Shown one piece after another: positions 9,412-22,278 of a stretch of DNA of 64,000 nt (within the stretch, counting starts at the first letter, position 1; each line of letters opens with the position of its first letter). Origin of the DNA: Drosophila persimilis (taxonomy: Eukaryota; Arthropoda; Insecta; Diptera; Drosophilidae); assembly GCF_003286085.1 (NCBI RefSeq), contig NW_020825408.1:186001-250000 (forward strand), read 5' to 3'. Both the position numbers and the translations under genes were made by a program. The notes below the pieces were generated by a model. The model made no database searches and had not been told where the DNA came from. It saw nothing but the letters and a program-made list of their open reading frames with translations.

Positions 9412-10365
9412 TCGAACCGTTCTTTTCCGTCTGATGCAGCTGGGCTGGCTCAGCGGTCGGTGGTCTCGCTGCAACAATATTTGTATGTTGCCCCGACGAC
9501 AAATAAGAAGGCACGGGTTGGGTTTTGTACTGATATGACAATATGCTTTATTGGTATCTTAGAGCTATCTTACGCTTTTCCGACTCCGGTGCGGGTCCTC
9601 CCCTTGGTTCTCCTCTGTGTTTTGGTGAGAGTTACGCCCCTGGACCCCCCAAGTCGTCGCCAAGCGTGGCACCGCCGGCTCTACTGACTGGGGCTAGCGA
9701 TTCTTGGCACGAGGCCCAAGTCCGCCTCTCAGTCGGCACCTGACGCGTTCGCTCTCACTCGACTCACTTGGCTTTTCGGCCCGAGGGTGTCTCACTCACT
9801 GTGGGATGCACTCCAAGCGTGGCACCGTTGGTTCAAGGGATTGGGACCTTTGGCTCTTGGCTGTACGCTCAAGTCCGCCTCTCAATCCTCACACAACGCG
9901 TTTGCTTTCCAAAAGTTATTTTTCCTTTGCTCGGTCTCACTCTTGTTGCTCACTATTCACTTCACTATTGATAGCTCCACTCGCTGACTGTCCCTGTTCC
10001 TGGTCGCGGCCCTCCTCTTATAGGCTCGCTTCCGCGTCGGCGCCGCCGATGCCGCCTGCCGCTAACGGCACTTTCCGCCATGCGGTGCCCGCACTTTTCC
10101 ATCGGCGTTCCTTCATTCTCTGCTCGCTTTACAGCGGGACCTGGCTGGTGGCGTGATCTCATGACAATATTTGGTCATGCGCTGGGCCACTGCCGGCCCG
10201 ATCCCGTCATCCCGCTGCTCTCTCTCTCCGGGGGTCCTCCCCTCTCATCTTGGGTCCCAGGTAGAGCTCTCCTCGGGAATTCGCCGCCTCCGGATATCCC
10301 CGGATAACGGCCGTTAGCCCTTAACCCTGTAACGCCCCCTGCGTGTGGGAATACCTTTCCTCACA
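9412..10365 (-). mobile_element. Gypsy-A 5' LTR (unit E1)
   Basis: This is a full-length LTR of about 0.95 kb, starting TGTGAGG at 10,365 and ending near GGTTCGACA at about 9412. A leader of roughly 70 bp separates it from gag. It carries the CCTATAAG box and the AATAAAGC signal described for E2. E1 and E2 share the extra A in the CCAAAAGTTA segment. Confidence 0.75.
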
Positions 10366-11435
10366 GCGTATATATATGTTTCTTAATATAAATGAATAAT
10401 TTTGAAGTGATAGTATAGTATTTTGTATTAAAATAAGAAAATAAACTATTTTTAAGAGGCACTCTCAAGTAAAAATACCTGATTTGCGGAAATCGTGGCA
10501 GAAAACCTATATAGGGAGTGGTAGTCTCGTGCATGGTATATTTCATATGAAAATTTTATAATGAACGAGGGGGAACGTTGTGAGTTGCTGCGGACACCGC
10601 AACTCTACAGTTATACCCGATACTAAGTCAGTATGGCTCTCCTCCGGCAGACGGTGCTAATATTAAACGAAACGAAAAAGAGAGCGTGCGAGAGAGACAG
10701 AAAATCAGTCTGTGCGTGACGTCGGGCGCTGCGTAGCCACTGCAAATTGATTTGTTCCTGTTGGCTATAAAAATTATCTGATCTGATCCAGACTCAGCAA
10801 TCTGATAGATATGGCCATTCTCTATGATTCTGCGTTTTAAGTTTTCTCGAATCTGTAATATTGTGGATGCAACAGATTCTCGTCCTTTGTGGGGGCGGAA
10901 GGGGGTGGGGCGAAATTCTGAGATATACGTTTTATAGTGAGATCTAACAGAATTGCGGATACCAAATTTGGTTACTCTAGCCTTAATAGTCTCTGAGATT
11001 TGTGGTTGCCCCAGATTTTCGTCCTTTGCGGGGGCGGAAGGGGGTGCGTCGAAATTTTGACACAAAACGGTCAAGGTCCGATATCACAGGAGTGTGGATA
11101 CGAAATTTTGTTGCTCTAGCTCTTATGGGTTCTGAGATCCTTGAACTCATATTTTGCAATTGGCAAAACCGACCATGAAACCTGTGAGTTAGAGTGAGAC
11201 AGAGCGAGAAAGAATGAAATTGTTTTCGTGATTCTGGCTATAATAATTATACGATCTGGTTCAGATTTTGCACTCTGTAAGATATAGTCATCTTCTCCGA
11301 TTCTGCGTTTTTAGTTTTCTCGTATCGTCGAAATTGTGGATGCCACAGATTTTCGCCCTTTGTGGGGGCGGAAGTGGGCGGGGCAAAGTTTTGAAATATT
11401 TTTGGAGCAGTGACATATCACAGAAGTCTGGATCC
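10366..11435 (-). mobile_element. AT-rich linker plus truncated Helitron (between E1 and E2)
   Basis: The AT-rich linker occupies 10,366-10,565. The Helitron starts at 10,566 (CGAGGGGGAACG) and runs 870 bp to 11,435, where GTCTGGATCC joins CGGTGGATTC of the E2 integrase. The head of the Helitron, with its GTCC block, is missing. The same breakpoint is seen at 17,391, 23,348 and 30,368. Confidence 0.9.
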
Positions 11436-12663
11436 CGGTGGATTCGGTCACCCCTGAATTTACGGCCATTTTTCATCCCAGTTCCTCTAGTTCCATTCGG
11501 TGAACTGAGCTATCATAGTTTTCACTGTCCGGTTAGTTCGCTCCGTCGCGTTCTCCTGCGGCGTGTACGGGGCCGTGAACTGATGCCGTACGCCCATCTG
11601 CTCCAAAAACCTCTTAAAAACTCTACTGGTGAACTGGACTCCATTATCCGTGATCACCACCTTCGGCACGCCAAACCGGGACACGATGCGCTCTCGGAAC
11701 GCTTTTGTTAGTGCTTCCGCAGTGGCCTTTCTCAAGGGGATCAATTCGGTCCATTTCGAGAACCGATCCACCATCACCAATAACATGGCATTCCCATGCT
11801 TTGACCTGGGCAGAGGGCCCACGAAGTCGGCACACACCGTCGCCCACGGCTCCTCTGGCACTTGTGTCAGCATTTTCCCAGCCGCCTGCAGTTGACTCGG
11901 TTTGTAGCGTATGCAGACTTCACACTTTTTCAAGTATGTCCTCACATCTCGGTGCATCCCTGGCCAGTAGTACCGGGCGGCTACTATGGCCATCGTCCTT
12001 CTGCCGCCCGCGTGCCCGCCTCCGGCGAGTCGTGGTTCTCTCTTATGACTCTCTCTCTTAGATCCTTTGGGACGCATAACTTCCATGATGCTATCTTCTC
12101 TTCTCCAGCTCGGTGCGGGATGTGCCGGTATATCCGGCCTGCTTCCTCCACGTAATCAGGATATTTTTCGGTTCCGTCCTCATCCTCTCTTTGACATTTT
12201 TAATCCATCCGCACTCTGCCTCAGGTTCGTGTCCCTTCTTTGCTTCCTCCTCGGTGGTTCTCAGGAATCGCTCCGCCAATGGCTGTCGGGACAGTGCGTC
12301 CGCCACTACGTTCAGCTGCCCATTCCTATATGCTACTTCGAAGTCGTATTGTTGTAGCTACAGCGCCCACCTGGCGATCCTCCCCGTTGGGCACTCGATG
12401 CTGTTCAACCATTTCAACGCCATGTGATCTATGACTACCTTGAAACGGTATCCCTCCAGATAGGGCTTTAGCTTTCTTATAGCCCATACAATGGCCAGAC
12501 ACTTCTTTTCAGTCGCCGAATAGTTCTTTTCTGCGCTATTCAGAGTCCTACTGGCGTATGAGAGACCCTCTCGCCCTTCTCCGTCTCTTGCGTCAGGATC
12601 GCCCCCAGTCCGTAGTCGCTGGCGTCCGTCTGGAGCACGAATTTCTTTGAGAAATCCGGTCAT
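11436..12663 (-). pseudogene. pol: Gypsy-A integrase and RNase H pseudogene (unit E2)
   Basis: Integrase reads uninterrupted for 199 codons (11,487-12,086). It has the zinc module, the first core aspartate in CADFVGPL, the second in TDNGVQF, and an intact stretch with FTAPYTPQENATERTNRT that supplies the catalytic glutamate. It is cut by the Helitron joint before the C-terminal domain. RNase H lies at 12,087-12,663, with the shared TAG after ARWAL and the shared TGA at the codon after VLT. A 17 bp loss (CCAACATTATCTCTGG region) near 11,465 is shared with E3 only. Confidence 0.85.
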
Positions 12664-14060
12664 GTCAACACCGGGTCTGCTGTCAGCCGACTCTTTACGT
12701 CCTCAAAAGCTTGTTGCTGTTCTGTTGACCATTCCCACTTCGCCTTGTTCTTCAGCAAAGTGCTGAGGGGCTGCACAAACGTGGCGAATCCCTTTTCGAA
12801 ACGCGTGTACCAGGAGGCCACGCCCAAGTATTTTCGTAGCTCTCTGACACTCGCTGGCGGCTGCAACTCCTGGCTGCCACTTTCTCGGGATCGGTGCAGA
12901 TTCCGTCTCCCGTCACCAAAAAATCTTCATAAAAAATTTACACTTGTCCACGTTTAGGCGCAAGTTTGCATTTTTCAACCGTCGAAAAACTTATTCGAGG
13001 TTGCGCTTGTGCTCCTCCTCGGTACGGCCGATGACAATGATGTCGTCTTGGTACGCGAACGAGTGTGGCACCATCTCGGGGCCTATCACCTGGTCCAATG
13101 CCCTCTGGAACGTAGCCGAGGCTGAGTGGAGTCCGAATGGCATCACCTTCCATTGGAACAGCCCTTTGCCAGGCACCGTGAACGCGGTGAACTTCCTGCT
13201 CCTTTCTCCAGTGGTATCTGCCAATAACCGTCCTTCAAGTCTAAGCTACTGATGAACCGTGCCTTCCTGAGCTGGTCCAAAATATAGTCTATTCTTGACA
13301 TGTGGTACGCATCCTTGATGGACTTCGCGTTTATCTGTCTAAAGTCCACGCAAAATCTCCACTTTCCCGTCTTCTTTTTGACCATCACGATGGGTGAACT
13401 GTACGGACTCTTCGATGGCTCAATGTACCCTCTTTCCAGCAGCTCGTCAACCTGTTGGTTGATTTCGGCTTCCATCTTGGGATTTTTGGGGTAGTAAAGC
13501 TGTTTGACCGGCTGGGCATCACTCATAGTGATCGTGTGTGTAGCTATGTTCGACACTCCCTTCAGTTCTCGGAACTCTTCCAAATCCTTTGACAGGAAGT
13601 TTTCGACCGATCCCTCCTCCGCTCGCGTTCCGGCGGATGCTGGCTCGACGGACACTCCAGTGTTCGCTACCACCGCCACTGACAACTTCTCCTCCAACCG
13701 CCCCTGGCGGTGGCCTCTCTCAGGGATCACAACACTGTGTCCCGCACAGGTCACCTCTGCTCCGACTGCGGCCATGAAATCCCATCCCAGGACAAGCGCA
13801 TCAATTACTCCGGGCAACACGAGCAGCGGAATTGTAACGATCTTGTCCCCGAAGGCCAGCTCCTCCTCGATCTGGGAACTGATTTCCCGGCTGCGTCCGT
13901 CAGCCAGCCGCACCAGCTTCCTCGTCTCTTTCTGTCGCCTCTCTTCCCCCTGCCTACTCGCAGCTGATAAAACTGCTTGTCGCCCCGGTATCGACCGTTG
14001 CTTTCCAGTTGCTGCCCGCGATCCTCACCACCGCCGACAGCTGGACATCCTCCACCGTGA
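12660..14060 (-). pseudogene. pol: Gypsy-A reverse transcriptase and protease pseudogene (unit E2)
   Basis: The protease DTGA motif is at 13,981-13,992 and the RT box YQDD at 13,042-13,053. The longest open part is 256 codons (13,143-13,913), covering the second half of protease and RT up to GYWQIP, then the frameshift shared by all units. E2 and E3 alone have a 4 bp loss (ACTCCTGGCTGCC) near 12,870. E2 keeps the TAA after NLE seen in unit 0 and E3. Confidence 0.85.
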
Positions 14061-15325
14061 GTTCTCCTACGAGTTTTGGGGGGCTTCGACTTGCGACCCT
14101 GGCACGGCTCTGGGTCGGCTTGGGTCGCGGGGCGTTTCCCGCTTTCTGGCAGCACTGCCATGTCGGGGCTCCTACCTTGCCGCACCTCCAGCAAAATGTT
14201 ATAGGTGCTTGTGCCCAATGGCGGTCACTTCCGCATCGTCGAAACGCCTGGGCTGGGTTTTTCACGAACCCAGCCTCTATGTTCGAGTTCGCTTGGTCGT
14301 CCCGCCGCGTCGGTACCGGCCTTTTTTCCCCTGTCGGATCAGAGCTGGATGCCGTTTCGCCCTGGCAGCGGCGACATATCTCCGTTTCCTCTCCAGAGCC
14401 TCAAATTCGTCGGCCAGCGTCATCATGTGATCGAGGTCTCTGCACCTATGCGGCCGGATGAACACCCTCAAATCGGGCATACTGTTGTCTCTGATGAGCT
14501 CCAACTGCTCTTCGGGCGTGCATTTTAGTGGCCGCATGAGGGTCTGCATCTCCACCATGTAGTCCTTGAATGGCTCTCCCCACCTTTGCTTCCTCAACCT
14601 CAGCTCCTGAAGTAATTTTTCAAAATATGCTTGGAAGCTACGCGCAAATGCGTTCCATGTCTGCCACTGCCTGTTATTGGCTACAAACCACATGAGCGCC
14701 CGACCCTTTAGCAGCTCAGGCATTGCTCGAGGAATTAAATTCAAATCCAAACTGTACATGTCGGCTGACCACTCGATTTGTTCCAGGAACTCGAGTGGTT
14801 TCGCCGTTCCGTCGAACCGGAACGACCACTCCCTGACCTGCTTGGCGATGTGGGCAAAACTCGAACTGGGTGGTCTCGTGGTTTGTTCATCGAGTCACCG
14901 TCGACGATCCTCCCCTGCTCTCCCCTCTTCCAACCCATGTGGGTTTCTCGCGCTCCCTTGTTTTGGCTGTGCTGGGATCGTTGGCCTCTCCCCACTCTCT
15001 GCCCGCGGTCGGCTGGGCGACCGGCTTTTCACCGGGACCGCCAGGCTCGCGATGAGCTCCTCTTGGGTCGGACGGCCGTCAACGTCAGGCGCTCGTATGG
15101 ATCCGACCCGTCCACCATCTGGGCCGCGGTCGCGTCTCCTCCCGCCTTCATCTCCCAGGCCTCGAGCGCGTCTGCATACTCCGGTTCCTCTCCATGCTTC
15201 TCTAATCACTCCTTGAAGATTCGGCGCATCTTGGCCAGCGTGCCTTCCAATCGAAGACCGCACGCCCGCGCACACTGGACCAAGTCCTCTTTCCTCAACG
15301 AATGAACCCATCGTCGGCTCCTCAT
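14061..15325 (-). pseudogene. gag: Gypsy-A gag pseudogene (unit E2)
   Basis: The ATG is at 15,325. The internal TGA, the frameshift near the C-terminal basic region and the two cysteine clusters are arranged as in unit 0. The central domain ORF is 14,277-14,759. The sequence is almost identical to E1 and E5 here (for example IVGL-type variant GGGATCGTTGGCC and CGTCGAAACGC). Confidence 0.8.
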
Positions 15326-15394
15326 TTTTGCGCCCTCACAATACCAAACTCAGTACCGCCCTTCCCAAACGTACTTTGTCTTTTACTTGTCGTG

Positions 15395-16348
15395 TCGAAC
15401 CGTTCTTTTCCGTCTGATGCAGCTGGGCTGGCTCAGCGGTCGGTGGTCTCGCTGCAACAATATTTGTATGTTGCCCCGACGACAAATAAGAAGGCACGGG
15501 TTGGGTTTTGTACTGATATGACAATATGCTTTATTGGTATCTTAGAGCTATCTTACGCTTTTCCGACTCCGGTGCGGGTCCTCCCCTTGGTTCTCCTCTG
15601 TGTTTTGGTGAGAGTTACGCCCCTGGACCCCCCAAGTCGTCGCCAAGCGTGGCACCGCCGGCTCTACTGACTGGGGCTAGCGATTCTTGGCACGAGGCCC
15701 AAGTCCGCCTCTCAGTCGGCACCTGACGCGTTCGCTCTCACTCGACTCACTTGGCTTTTCGGCCCGAGGGTGTCTCACTCACTGTGGGATGCACTCCAAG
15801 CGTGGCACCGTTGGTTCAAGGGATTGGGACCTTTGGCTCTTGGCTGTACGCTCAAGTCCGCCTCTCAATCCTCACACAACGCGTTTGCTTTCCAAAAGTT
15901 ATTTTTCCTTTGCTCGGTCTCACTCTTGTTGCTCACTATTCACTTCACTATTGATAGCTCCACTCGCTGACTGTCCCTGTTCCTGGTCGCGGCCCTCCTC
16001 TTATAGGCTCGCTTCCGCGTCGGCGCCGCCGATGCCGCCTGCCGCTAACGGCACTTTCCGCCATGCGGTGCCCGTACTTTTCCATCGGCGTTCCTTCATT
16101 CTCTGCTCGCTTTACAGCGGGACCTGGCTGGTGGCGTGATCTCATGACCATATTTGGTCATGCGCTGGGCCACTGCCGGCCCGATCCCGTCATCCCGCTG
16201 CTCTCTCTCTCCGGGGGTCCTCCCCTCTCATCTTGGGTCCCAGGTAGAGCTCTCCTCGGGAATTCGCCGCCTCCGGATATCCCCGGATAACGGTCGTTAG
16301 CCCTTAACCCTGTAACGCCCCCTGCGTGTGGGAATACCTTTCCTCACA
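15395..16348 (-). mobile_element. Gypsy-A 5' LTR (unit E2, best reference copy)
   Basis: The LTR starts TGTGAGG at 16,348 and is about 0.95 kb long. On the minus strand it has GAGCCTATAAGAGG (TATA box, about 16,000) and CCAATAAAGC (polyadenylation signal, about 15,530). The U3-R part contains two related GA-rich segments with GAGGCGGACTTG. The inner end near GGTTCGACACGACA is judged by alignment with the diverged solo LTR at 62.9-63.7 kb, where similarity fades at the same place. No 3' LTR of this element is present anywhere in the array. Confidence 0.75.
15998..16012 (-). promoter_or_regulatory. TATA box of the Gypsy-A LTR
   Basis: CCTATAAGAGG on the minus strand lies about 350 bp into the LTR, the usual U3 position. 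The same box is present in E1, E3, E4 and E5, and it is deleted in unit 0. Confidence 0.5.
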
Positions 16349-17391
16349 GCGTATATATATGTTTCTTAATATAAATGAATAATTTTGAAGTGATAGTATA
16401 GTATTTTGTATTAAAATAAGAAAATAAACTATTTTTAAGAGGCACTCTCAAGTAAAAATACCTGATTTGCGGAAATCGTGGCAGAAAACCTATATAGGGA
16501 GTGGTAGTCTCGTGCATGGTATATTTCATATGAAAATTTTATAATGAACGAGGGGGAACGTTGTGAGTTGCTGCGGACACCGCAACTCTACAGTTATACC
16601 CGATACTAAGTCAGTATGGCTCTCCTCCGGCAGACGGTGCTAATATTAAACGAAACGAAAAAGAGTGCGTGCGAGAGAGACAGAAAATCAGTCTGTGCGT
16701 GACGTCGGGCGCTGCGTAGCCACTGCAAATTGATTTGTTCCTGTTGGCTATAAAAATTATCTGATCTGATCCAGACTCAGCAATCTGATAGATATGGCCA
16801 TTCTCTATGATTCTGCGTTTTTAGTTTTCTCGAATCTGTAATATTGTGGATGCAACAGATTCTCGTCCTTTGTGGGGGCGGAAGGGGGTGGGGCGAAATT
16901 CTGAGATATACGTTTTATAGTGAGATCTAACAGAATTGCGGATACCAAATTTGGTTACTCTAGCCTTAACAGTCTCTGAGATTTGTGGTTGCCCCAGATT
17001 TTCGTCCTTTGCGGGGGCGGAAGGGGGTGCGTCGAAATTTTGACACAAAACGGTCAAGGTCCGATATCACAGGAGTGTGGATACGAAATTTTGTTGCTCT
17101 AGCTCTTATGGGTTCTGAGATCCTTGAACTCATATTTTGCAATTGGCAAAACCGACCATGAAACCTGTGTGTTAGAGTGAGACAGAGCGAGAAAGAATGA
17201 AATTGTTTTCGTGATTCTGGCTATAATAATTATACGATCTGGTTCAGATTTTGCACTCTGTAAGATATAGTCATCTTCTCCGATTCTGCGTTTTTAGTTT
17301 TCTCGTATCGTCGAAATTGTGGATGCCACAGATTTTCGCCCTTTGTGGGCGAATATTTTGGAGCAGTGACATATCACAGAAGTCTGGATCC
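16349..17391 (-). mobile_element. AT-rich linker plus truncated Helitron (between E2 and E3)
   Basis: Linker 16,349-16,548 and Helitron 16,549-17,391. This copy has a private deletion of roughly 27 bp where CTTTGTGGGCGAATATTTTG replaces the longer GGGGGCGGAAG segment. The joint to integrase is the common GGATCC/CGGTGG breakpoint. Confidence 0.9.
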
Positions 17392-18619
17392 CGGTGGATT
17401 CGGTCACCCCTGAATTTACGGCCATTTTTCATCCCAGTTCCTCTAGTTCCATTCGGTGAACTGAGCTATCATAGTTTTCACTGTCCGGTTAGTTCGCTCC
17501 GTCGCGTTCTCCTGCGGCGTGTACGGGGCCGTGAACTGATGCCGTACGCCCATCTGCTCCAAAAACCTCTTAAAAACTCTACTGGTGAACTGGACTCCAT
17601 TATCCGTGATCACCACCTTCGGCACGCCAAACCGGGACACGATGCGGTCTCGGAACGCTTTTGTTAGTGCTTCCGCAGTGGCCTTTCTCAAGGGGATCAA
17701 TTCGGTCCATTTCGAGAACCGATCCACCATCACCAATAACATGGGATTCCCATGCTTTGACCTGGGCAGAGGGCCCACGAAGTCGGCACACACCGTCGCC
17801 CACGGCTCCTCTGGCACTTGTGTCAGCATTTTCCCGGCCGCCTGCAGTTGACTCGGTTTGTAGCGTATGCAGACTTCACACTTTTTCAAGTATGTCCTCA
17901 CATCTCGGTGCATCCCCGGCCAGTAGTACCGGGCGGCTACTATGGCCATCGTCCTTCTGCCGCCCGCGTGCCCGCCTCCGGCGAGTCGTGGTTCTCTCTT
18001 ATGACTCTCTCTCTTAGATCCTTTGGGACGCATAACTTCCATGATGCTATCTTCTCTTCTCCAGCTCGGTGCGGGATGTGCCGGTATATCCGGCCTGCTT
18101 CCTCCACGTAATCAGGATATTTTTCGGTTCCGTCCTCATCCTCTCTTTGACATTTTTAATCCATCCGCACTCTGCCTCAGGTTCGTGTCCCTTCTTTGCT
18201 TCCTCCTCGGTGGTTCTCAGGAATCGCTCCGCCAATGGCTGTCGGGACAGTGCGTCCGCCACTACGTTCAGCTGCCCATTCCTATATGCTACTTCGAAGT
18301 CGTATTGTTGTAGCTACAGCGCCCACCTGGCGATCCTCCCCGTTGGGCACTCGATGCTGTTCAACCATTTCAACGCCATGTGATCTATGACTACCTTGAA
18401 ACGGTATCCCTCCAGATAGGGCTTTAGCTTTCTTATAGCCCATACAATGGCCAGACACTTCTTTTCAGTCGCCGAATAGTTCTTTTCTGCGCTATTCAGA
18501 GTCCTACTGGCGTATGAGAGACCCTCTCGCCCTTCTCCGTCTCTTGCGTCAGGATCGCCCCCAGTCCGTAGTCGCTGGCGTCCGTCTGGAGCACGAATTT
18601 CTTTGAGAAATCCGGTCAT
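17392..18619 (-). pseudogene. pol: Gypsy-A integrase and RNase H pseudogene (unit E3)
   Basis: Integrase is open over 17,443-18,042 with the same zinc module and acidic triad as E2. E3 and E4 alone carry D in place of E in the RDRIVSRFG segment and a GGGATTCC variant in the NPMLL codons. RNase H at 18,043-18,619 has the shared TAG and TGA. The 17 bp integrase-end loss is shared with E2. Confidence 0.85.
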
Positions 18620-19990
18620 GTCAACACCGGGTCTGCTGTCAGCCGACTCTTTACGTCCTCAAAAGCTTGTTGCTGTTCTGTTGACCATTCCCACTTCGCC
18701 TTGTTCTTCAGCAAAGTGCTGAGGGGCTGCACAAACGTGGCGAATCCCTTTTCGAAACGCGTGTACCAGGAGGCCACGCCCAAGTATTTTCGTAGCTCTC
18801 TGACACTCGCTGGCGGCTGCAACTCCTGGCTGCCACTTTCTCGGGATCGGTGCAGATTCCGTCTCCCGTCACCAAAAAATCTTCATAAAAAATTTACACT
18901 TGTCCACGTTTAGGCGCAAGTTTGCATTTTTCAACCGTCGAAAAACTTATTCGAGGTTGCGCTTGTGCTCCTCCTCGGTACGGTACGATGACAATGATGT
19001 CGTCTTGGTACGCGAACGAGTGTGGCACCATCTCGGGGCCTATCACCTGGTCCAATGCCCTCTGGAACGTAGCCGAGGCTGAGTGGAGTCCGAATGGCAT
19101 CACCTTCCATTGGAACAGCCCTTTGCCAGGCACCGTGAACGCGGTGAACTTCCTGCTCCTTTCTCCAGTGGTATCTGCCAATAACCGTCCTTCAAGTCTA
19201 AGCTACTGATGAACCATGCCTCCCTGAGCTGGTCCAAAATATAGTCTATTCTTGACATGTGGTACGCATCCTTGATGGACTTCGCGTTTATCTGTCTAAA
19301 GTCCACGCAAAATCTCCACTTTCCCGTCTTCTTTTTGACCATCACGATGGGTGAACTATACGGACTCTTCGATGGCTCAATGTACCCTCTTTCCAGCAGC
19401 TCGTTAACCTGTTGGTTGATTTCGGCTTCCATCTTGGGATTTTTGGGGTAGTAAAGCTGTTTGACCGGCTGGGCATCACTCATAGTGATCGTGTGTGTAG
19501 CTATGTTCGACACTCCCTTCAGTTCTCGGAACTCTTCCAACTCCTTTGCCAGGAAGTTTTCGACCGATCCCTCCTCCGCTCGCGTTCCGGCGGATGCTGG
19601 CTCGACGGACCCTCCAGTGTTCGCTACCACCGCCACTGACAACTTCTCCTCCAACCGCCCCTGGCGGTGGCCTCTCTCAGGGATCACAACACTGTGTCCC
19701 GCACAGGTCACCTCTGCTCCGACTGCGGCCATGAAATCCCATCCCAGGACAAGCGCATCAATTACTCCGGGCAACACGAGCAGCGGAATTGTAACGATCT
19801 TGTCCCCGAAGGCCAGCTCCTCCTCGATCTGGGAATTGATTTCCCGGCTGCGTCCGTCAGCCAGCCGCACCAGCTTCCTCGTCTCTTTCTGTCGCCTCTC
19901 TTCCCCCTGCCTACTCGCAGCTGATAAAACTGCTTGTCGCCCCGGTATCGACCGTTGCTTTCCAGTTGCTGCCCGCGATCCTCACCACCG
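18616..19990 (-). pseudogene. pol: Gypsy-A reverse transcriptase and protease pseudogene (unit E3)
   Basis: YQDD is at 18,999-19,010 and DTGA at 19,938-19,949. Beside the shared frameshifts, E3 alone has CGGTACGATGAC in place of CGGCCGATGAC just after the active-site box, which shifts the frame into IVIVPYRGG. It also has private changes in the protease linker (N for S in REINSQIEEE and G for V in NTGGSVEP). Confidence 0.85.
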
Positions 19991-21256
19991 CCGACAGCTG
20001 GACATCCTCCACCGTGAGTTCTCCTACGAGTTTTGGGGGGCTCGACTTGCGACCCTGGCACGGCTCTTCCCGCTTTCTGGCAGCACTGCCATGTCGGGGC
20101 TCCTACCTTGCCGCACCTCCAGCAAAATGTTATAGGTGCTTGTGCCCAATGGCGGTCACTTCCGCATCGTCGACACGCCTGGGCTGGGTTTTTCACGAAC
20201 CCAGCCTCTATGTTCGAGTTCGCTTGGTCGTCCCGCCGCGTCGGTACCGGCCTTTTTTCCCCTGTCGGATCAGAGCTGGATGCCGTTTCGCCCTGGCAGC
20301 GGCGACATATCTCCGTTTCCTCTCCAGAGCCTCAAATTCGTCGGCCAGCGTCATCATGTGATCGAGGTCTCTGCACCTATGCGGCCGGATGAACACCCTC
20401 AAATCGGGCATACTGTTGTCTCTGATGAGCTCCAACTGCTCTTCGGGCGTGCATTTTAGTGGCCGCATGAGGGTCTGCATCTCCACCATGTAGTCCTTGA
20501 ATGGCTCTCCCCACCTTTGCTTCCTCAACCTCAGCTCCTGAAGTAATTTTTCAAAATATGCTTGGAAGCTACGCGCAAATGCGTTCCATGTCTGCCACTG
20601 CCTGTTATTGGCTACAAACCACATGAGCGCCCGACCCTTTAGCAGCTCAGGCATTGCTCGAGGAATTAAATTCAAATCCAAACTGTACATGTCGGCTGAC
20701 CACTCGATTTGTTCCAGGAACTCGAGTGGTTTCGCCGTTCCGTCGAACCGGAACGACCACTCCCTGACCTGCTTGGCGATGTGGGCAAAACTCGAACTGG
20801 GTGGTCTCGTGGTTTGTTCATCGAGTCACCGTCGACGATCCTCCCCTGCTCTCCCCTCTTCCAACCCATGTGGGTTTCTCGCGCTCCCTTGTTTTGGCTG
20901 TGCTGGGATGGTTGGCCTCTCCCCACTCTCTGCCCGCGGTCGGCTGGGCGACCGGCTTTTCACCGGGACCGCCAGGCTCGCGATGAGCTCCTCTTGGGTC
21001 GGACGGCCGTCAACGTCAGGCGCTCGTATGGATCCGACCCGTCCACCATCTGGGCCGCGGTCGCGTCTCCTCCCGCCTTCATCTCCCAGGCCTCGACCGC
21101 GTCTGCATACTCCGGTTCCTCTCCATGCTTCTCTAATCACTCCTTGAAGATTCGGCGCATCTTGGCCAGCGTGCCTTCCAATCGAAGACCGCACGCCCGC
21201 GCACACTGGACCAAGTCCTCTTTCCTCAACGAATGAACCCATCGTCGGCTCCTCAT
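19991..21256 (-). pseudogene. gag: Gypsy-A gag pseudogene (unit E3)
   Basis: The ATG is at 21,256. A private deletion of about 25 bp sits near 20,066 (CACGGCTCTTCCCGC joint), between the zinc knuckle and protease. Variants GGGATGGTTGGCC and CGTCGACACGC are shared with E4 and unit 0, while the S after MY is shared with E1, E2 and E5. Confidence 0.8.
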
Positions 21257-21325
21257 TTTTGCGCCCTCACAATACCAAACTCAGTACCGCCCTTCCCAAA
21301 CGTACTTTGTCTTTTACTTGTCGTG

Positions 21326-22278
21326 TCGAACCGTTCTTTTCCGTCTGATGCAGCTGGGCTGGCTCAGCGGTCGGTGGTCTCGCTGCAACAATATTTGTAT
21401 GTTGCCCCGACGACAAATAAGAAGGCACGGGTTGGGTTTTGTACTGATATGACAATATGCTTTATTGGTATCTTAGAGCTATCTTACGCTTTTCCGACTC
21501 CGGTGCTGGTCCTCCCCTTGGTTCTCCTCTGTGTTTTGGTGAGAGTTACGCCCCTGGACCCCCCAAGTCGTCGCCAAGCGTGGCACCGCCGGCTCTACTG
21601 ACTGGGGCTAGCGATTCTTGGCACGAGGCCCAAGTCCGCCTCTCAGTCGGCACCTGACGCGTTCGCTCTCACTCGACTCACTTGGCTTTTCGGCCCGAGG
21701 GTGTCTCACTCACTGTGGGATGCACTCCAAGCGTGGCACCGTTGGTTCAAGGGATTGGGACCTTTGGCTCTTGGCTGTACGCTCAAGTCCGCCTCTCAAT
21801 CCTCACACAACGCGTTTGCTTTCCAAAGTTATTTTTCCTTTGCTCGGTCTCACTCTTGTTGCTCACTATTCACTTCACTATTGATAGCTCCACTCGCTGA
21901 CTGTCCCTGTTCCTGGTCGCGGCCCTCCTCTTATAGGCTCGCTTCCGCGTCGGCACCGCCGATGCCGCCCGCCGCTAACGGCACTTTCCGCCATGCGGTG
22001 CCCGCACTTTTCCATCGGCGTTCCTTCATTCTCTGCTCGCTTTACAGCGGGACCTGGCTGGTGGCGTGATCTCATGACCATATTTGGTCATGCGCTGGGC
22101 CACTGCCGGCCCGATCCCGTCATCCCGCTGCTCTCTCTCTCCGGGGGTCCTCCCCTCTCATCTTGGGTCCCAGGTAGAGCTCTCCTCGGGAATTCGCCGC
22201 CTCCGGATATCCCCGGATAACGGCCGTTAGCCCTTAACCCTGTAACGTCCCCTGCGTGTGGGAATACCTTTCCTCACA
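21326..22278 (-). mobile_element. Gypsy-A 5' LTR (unit E3)
   Basis: Complete LTR with TATA and AATAAA boxes. The GC-rich segment CGGCACCGCCGATGCCGCCC is shared only with E5, whereas GGTGCTGGTCC is shared only with E4. The LTR alone therefore carries conflicting affinities. Confidence 0.75.
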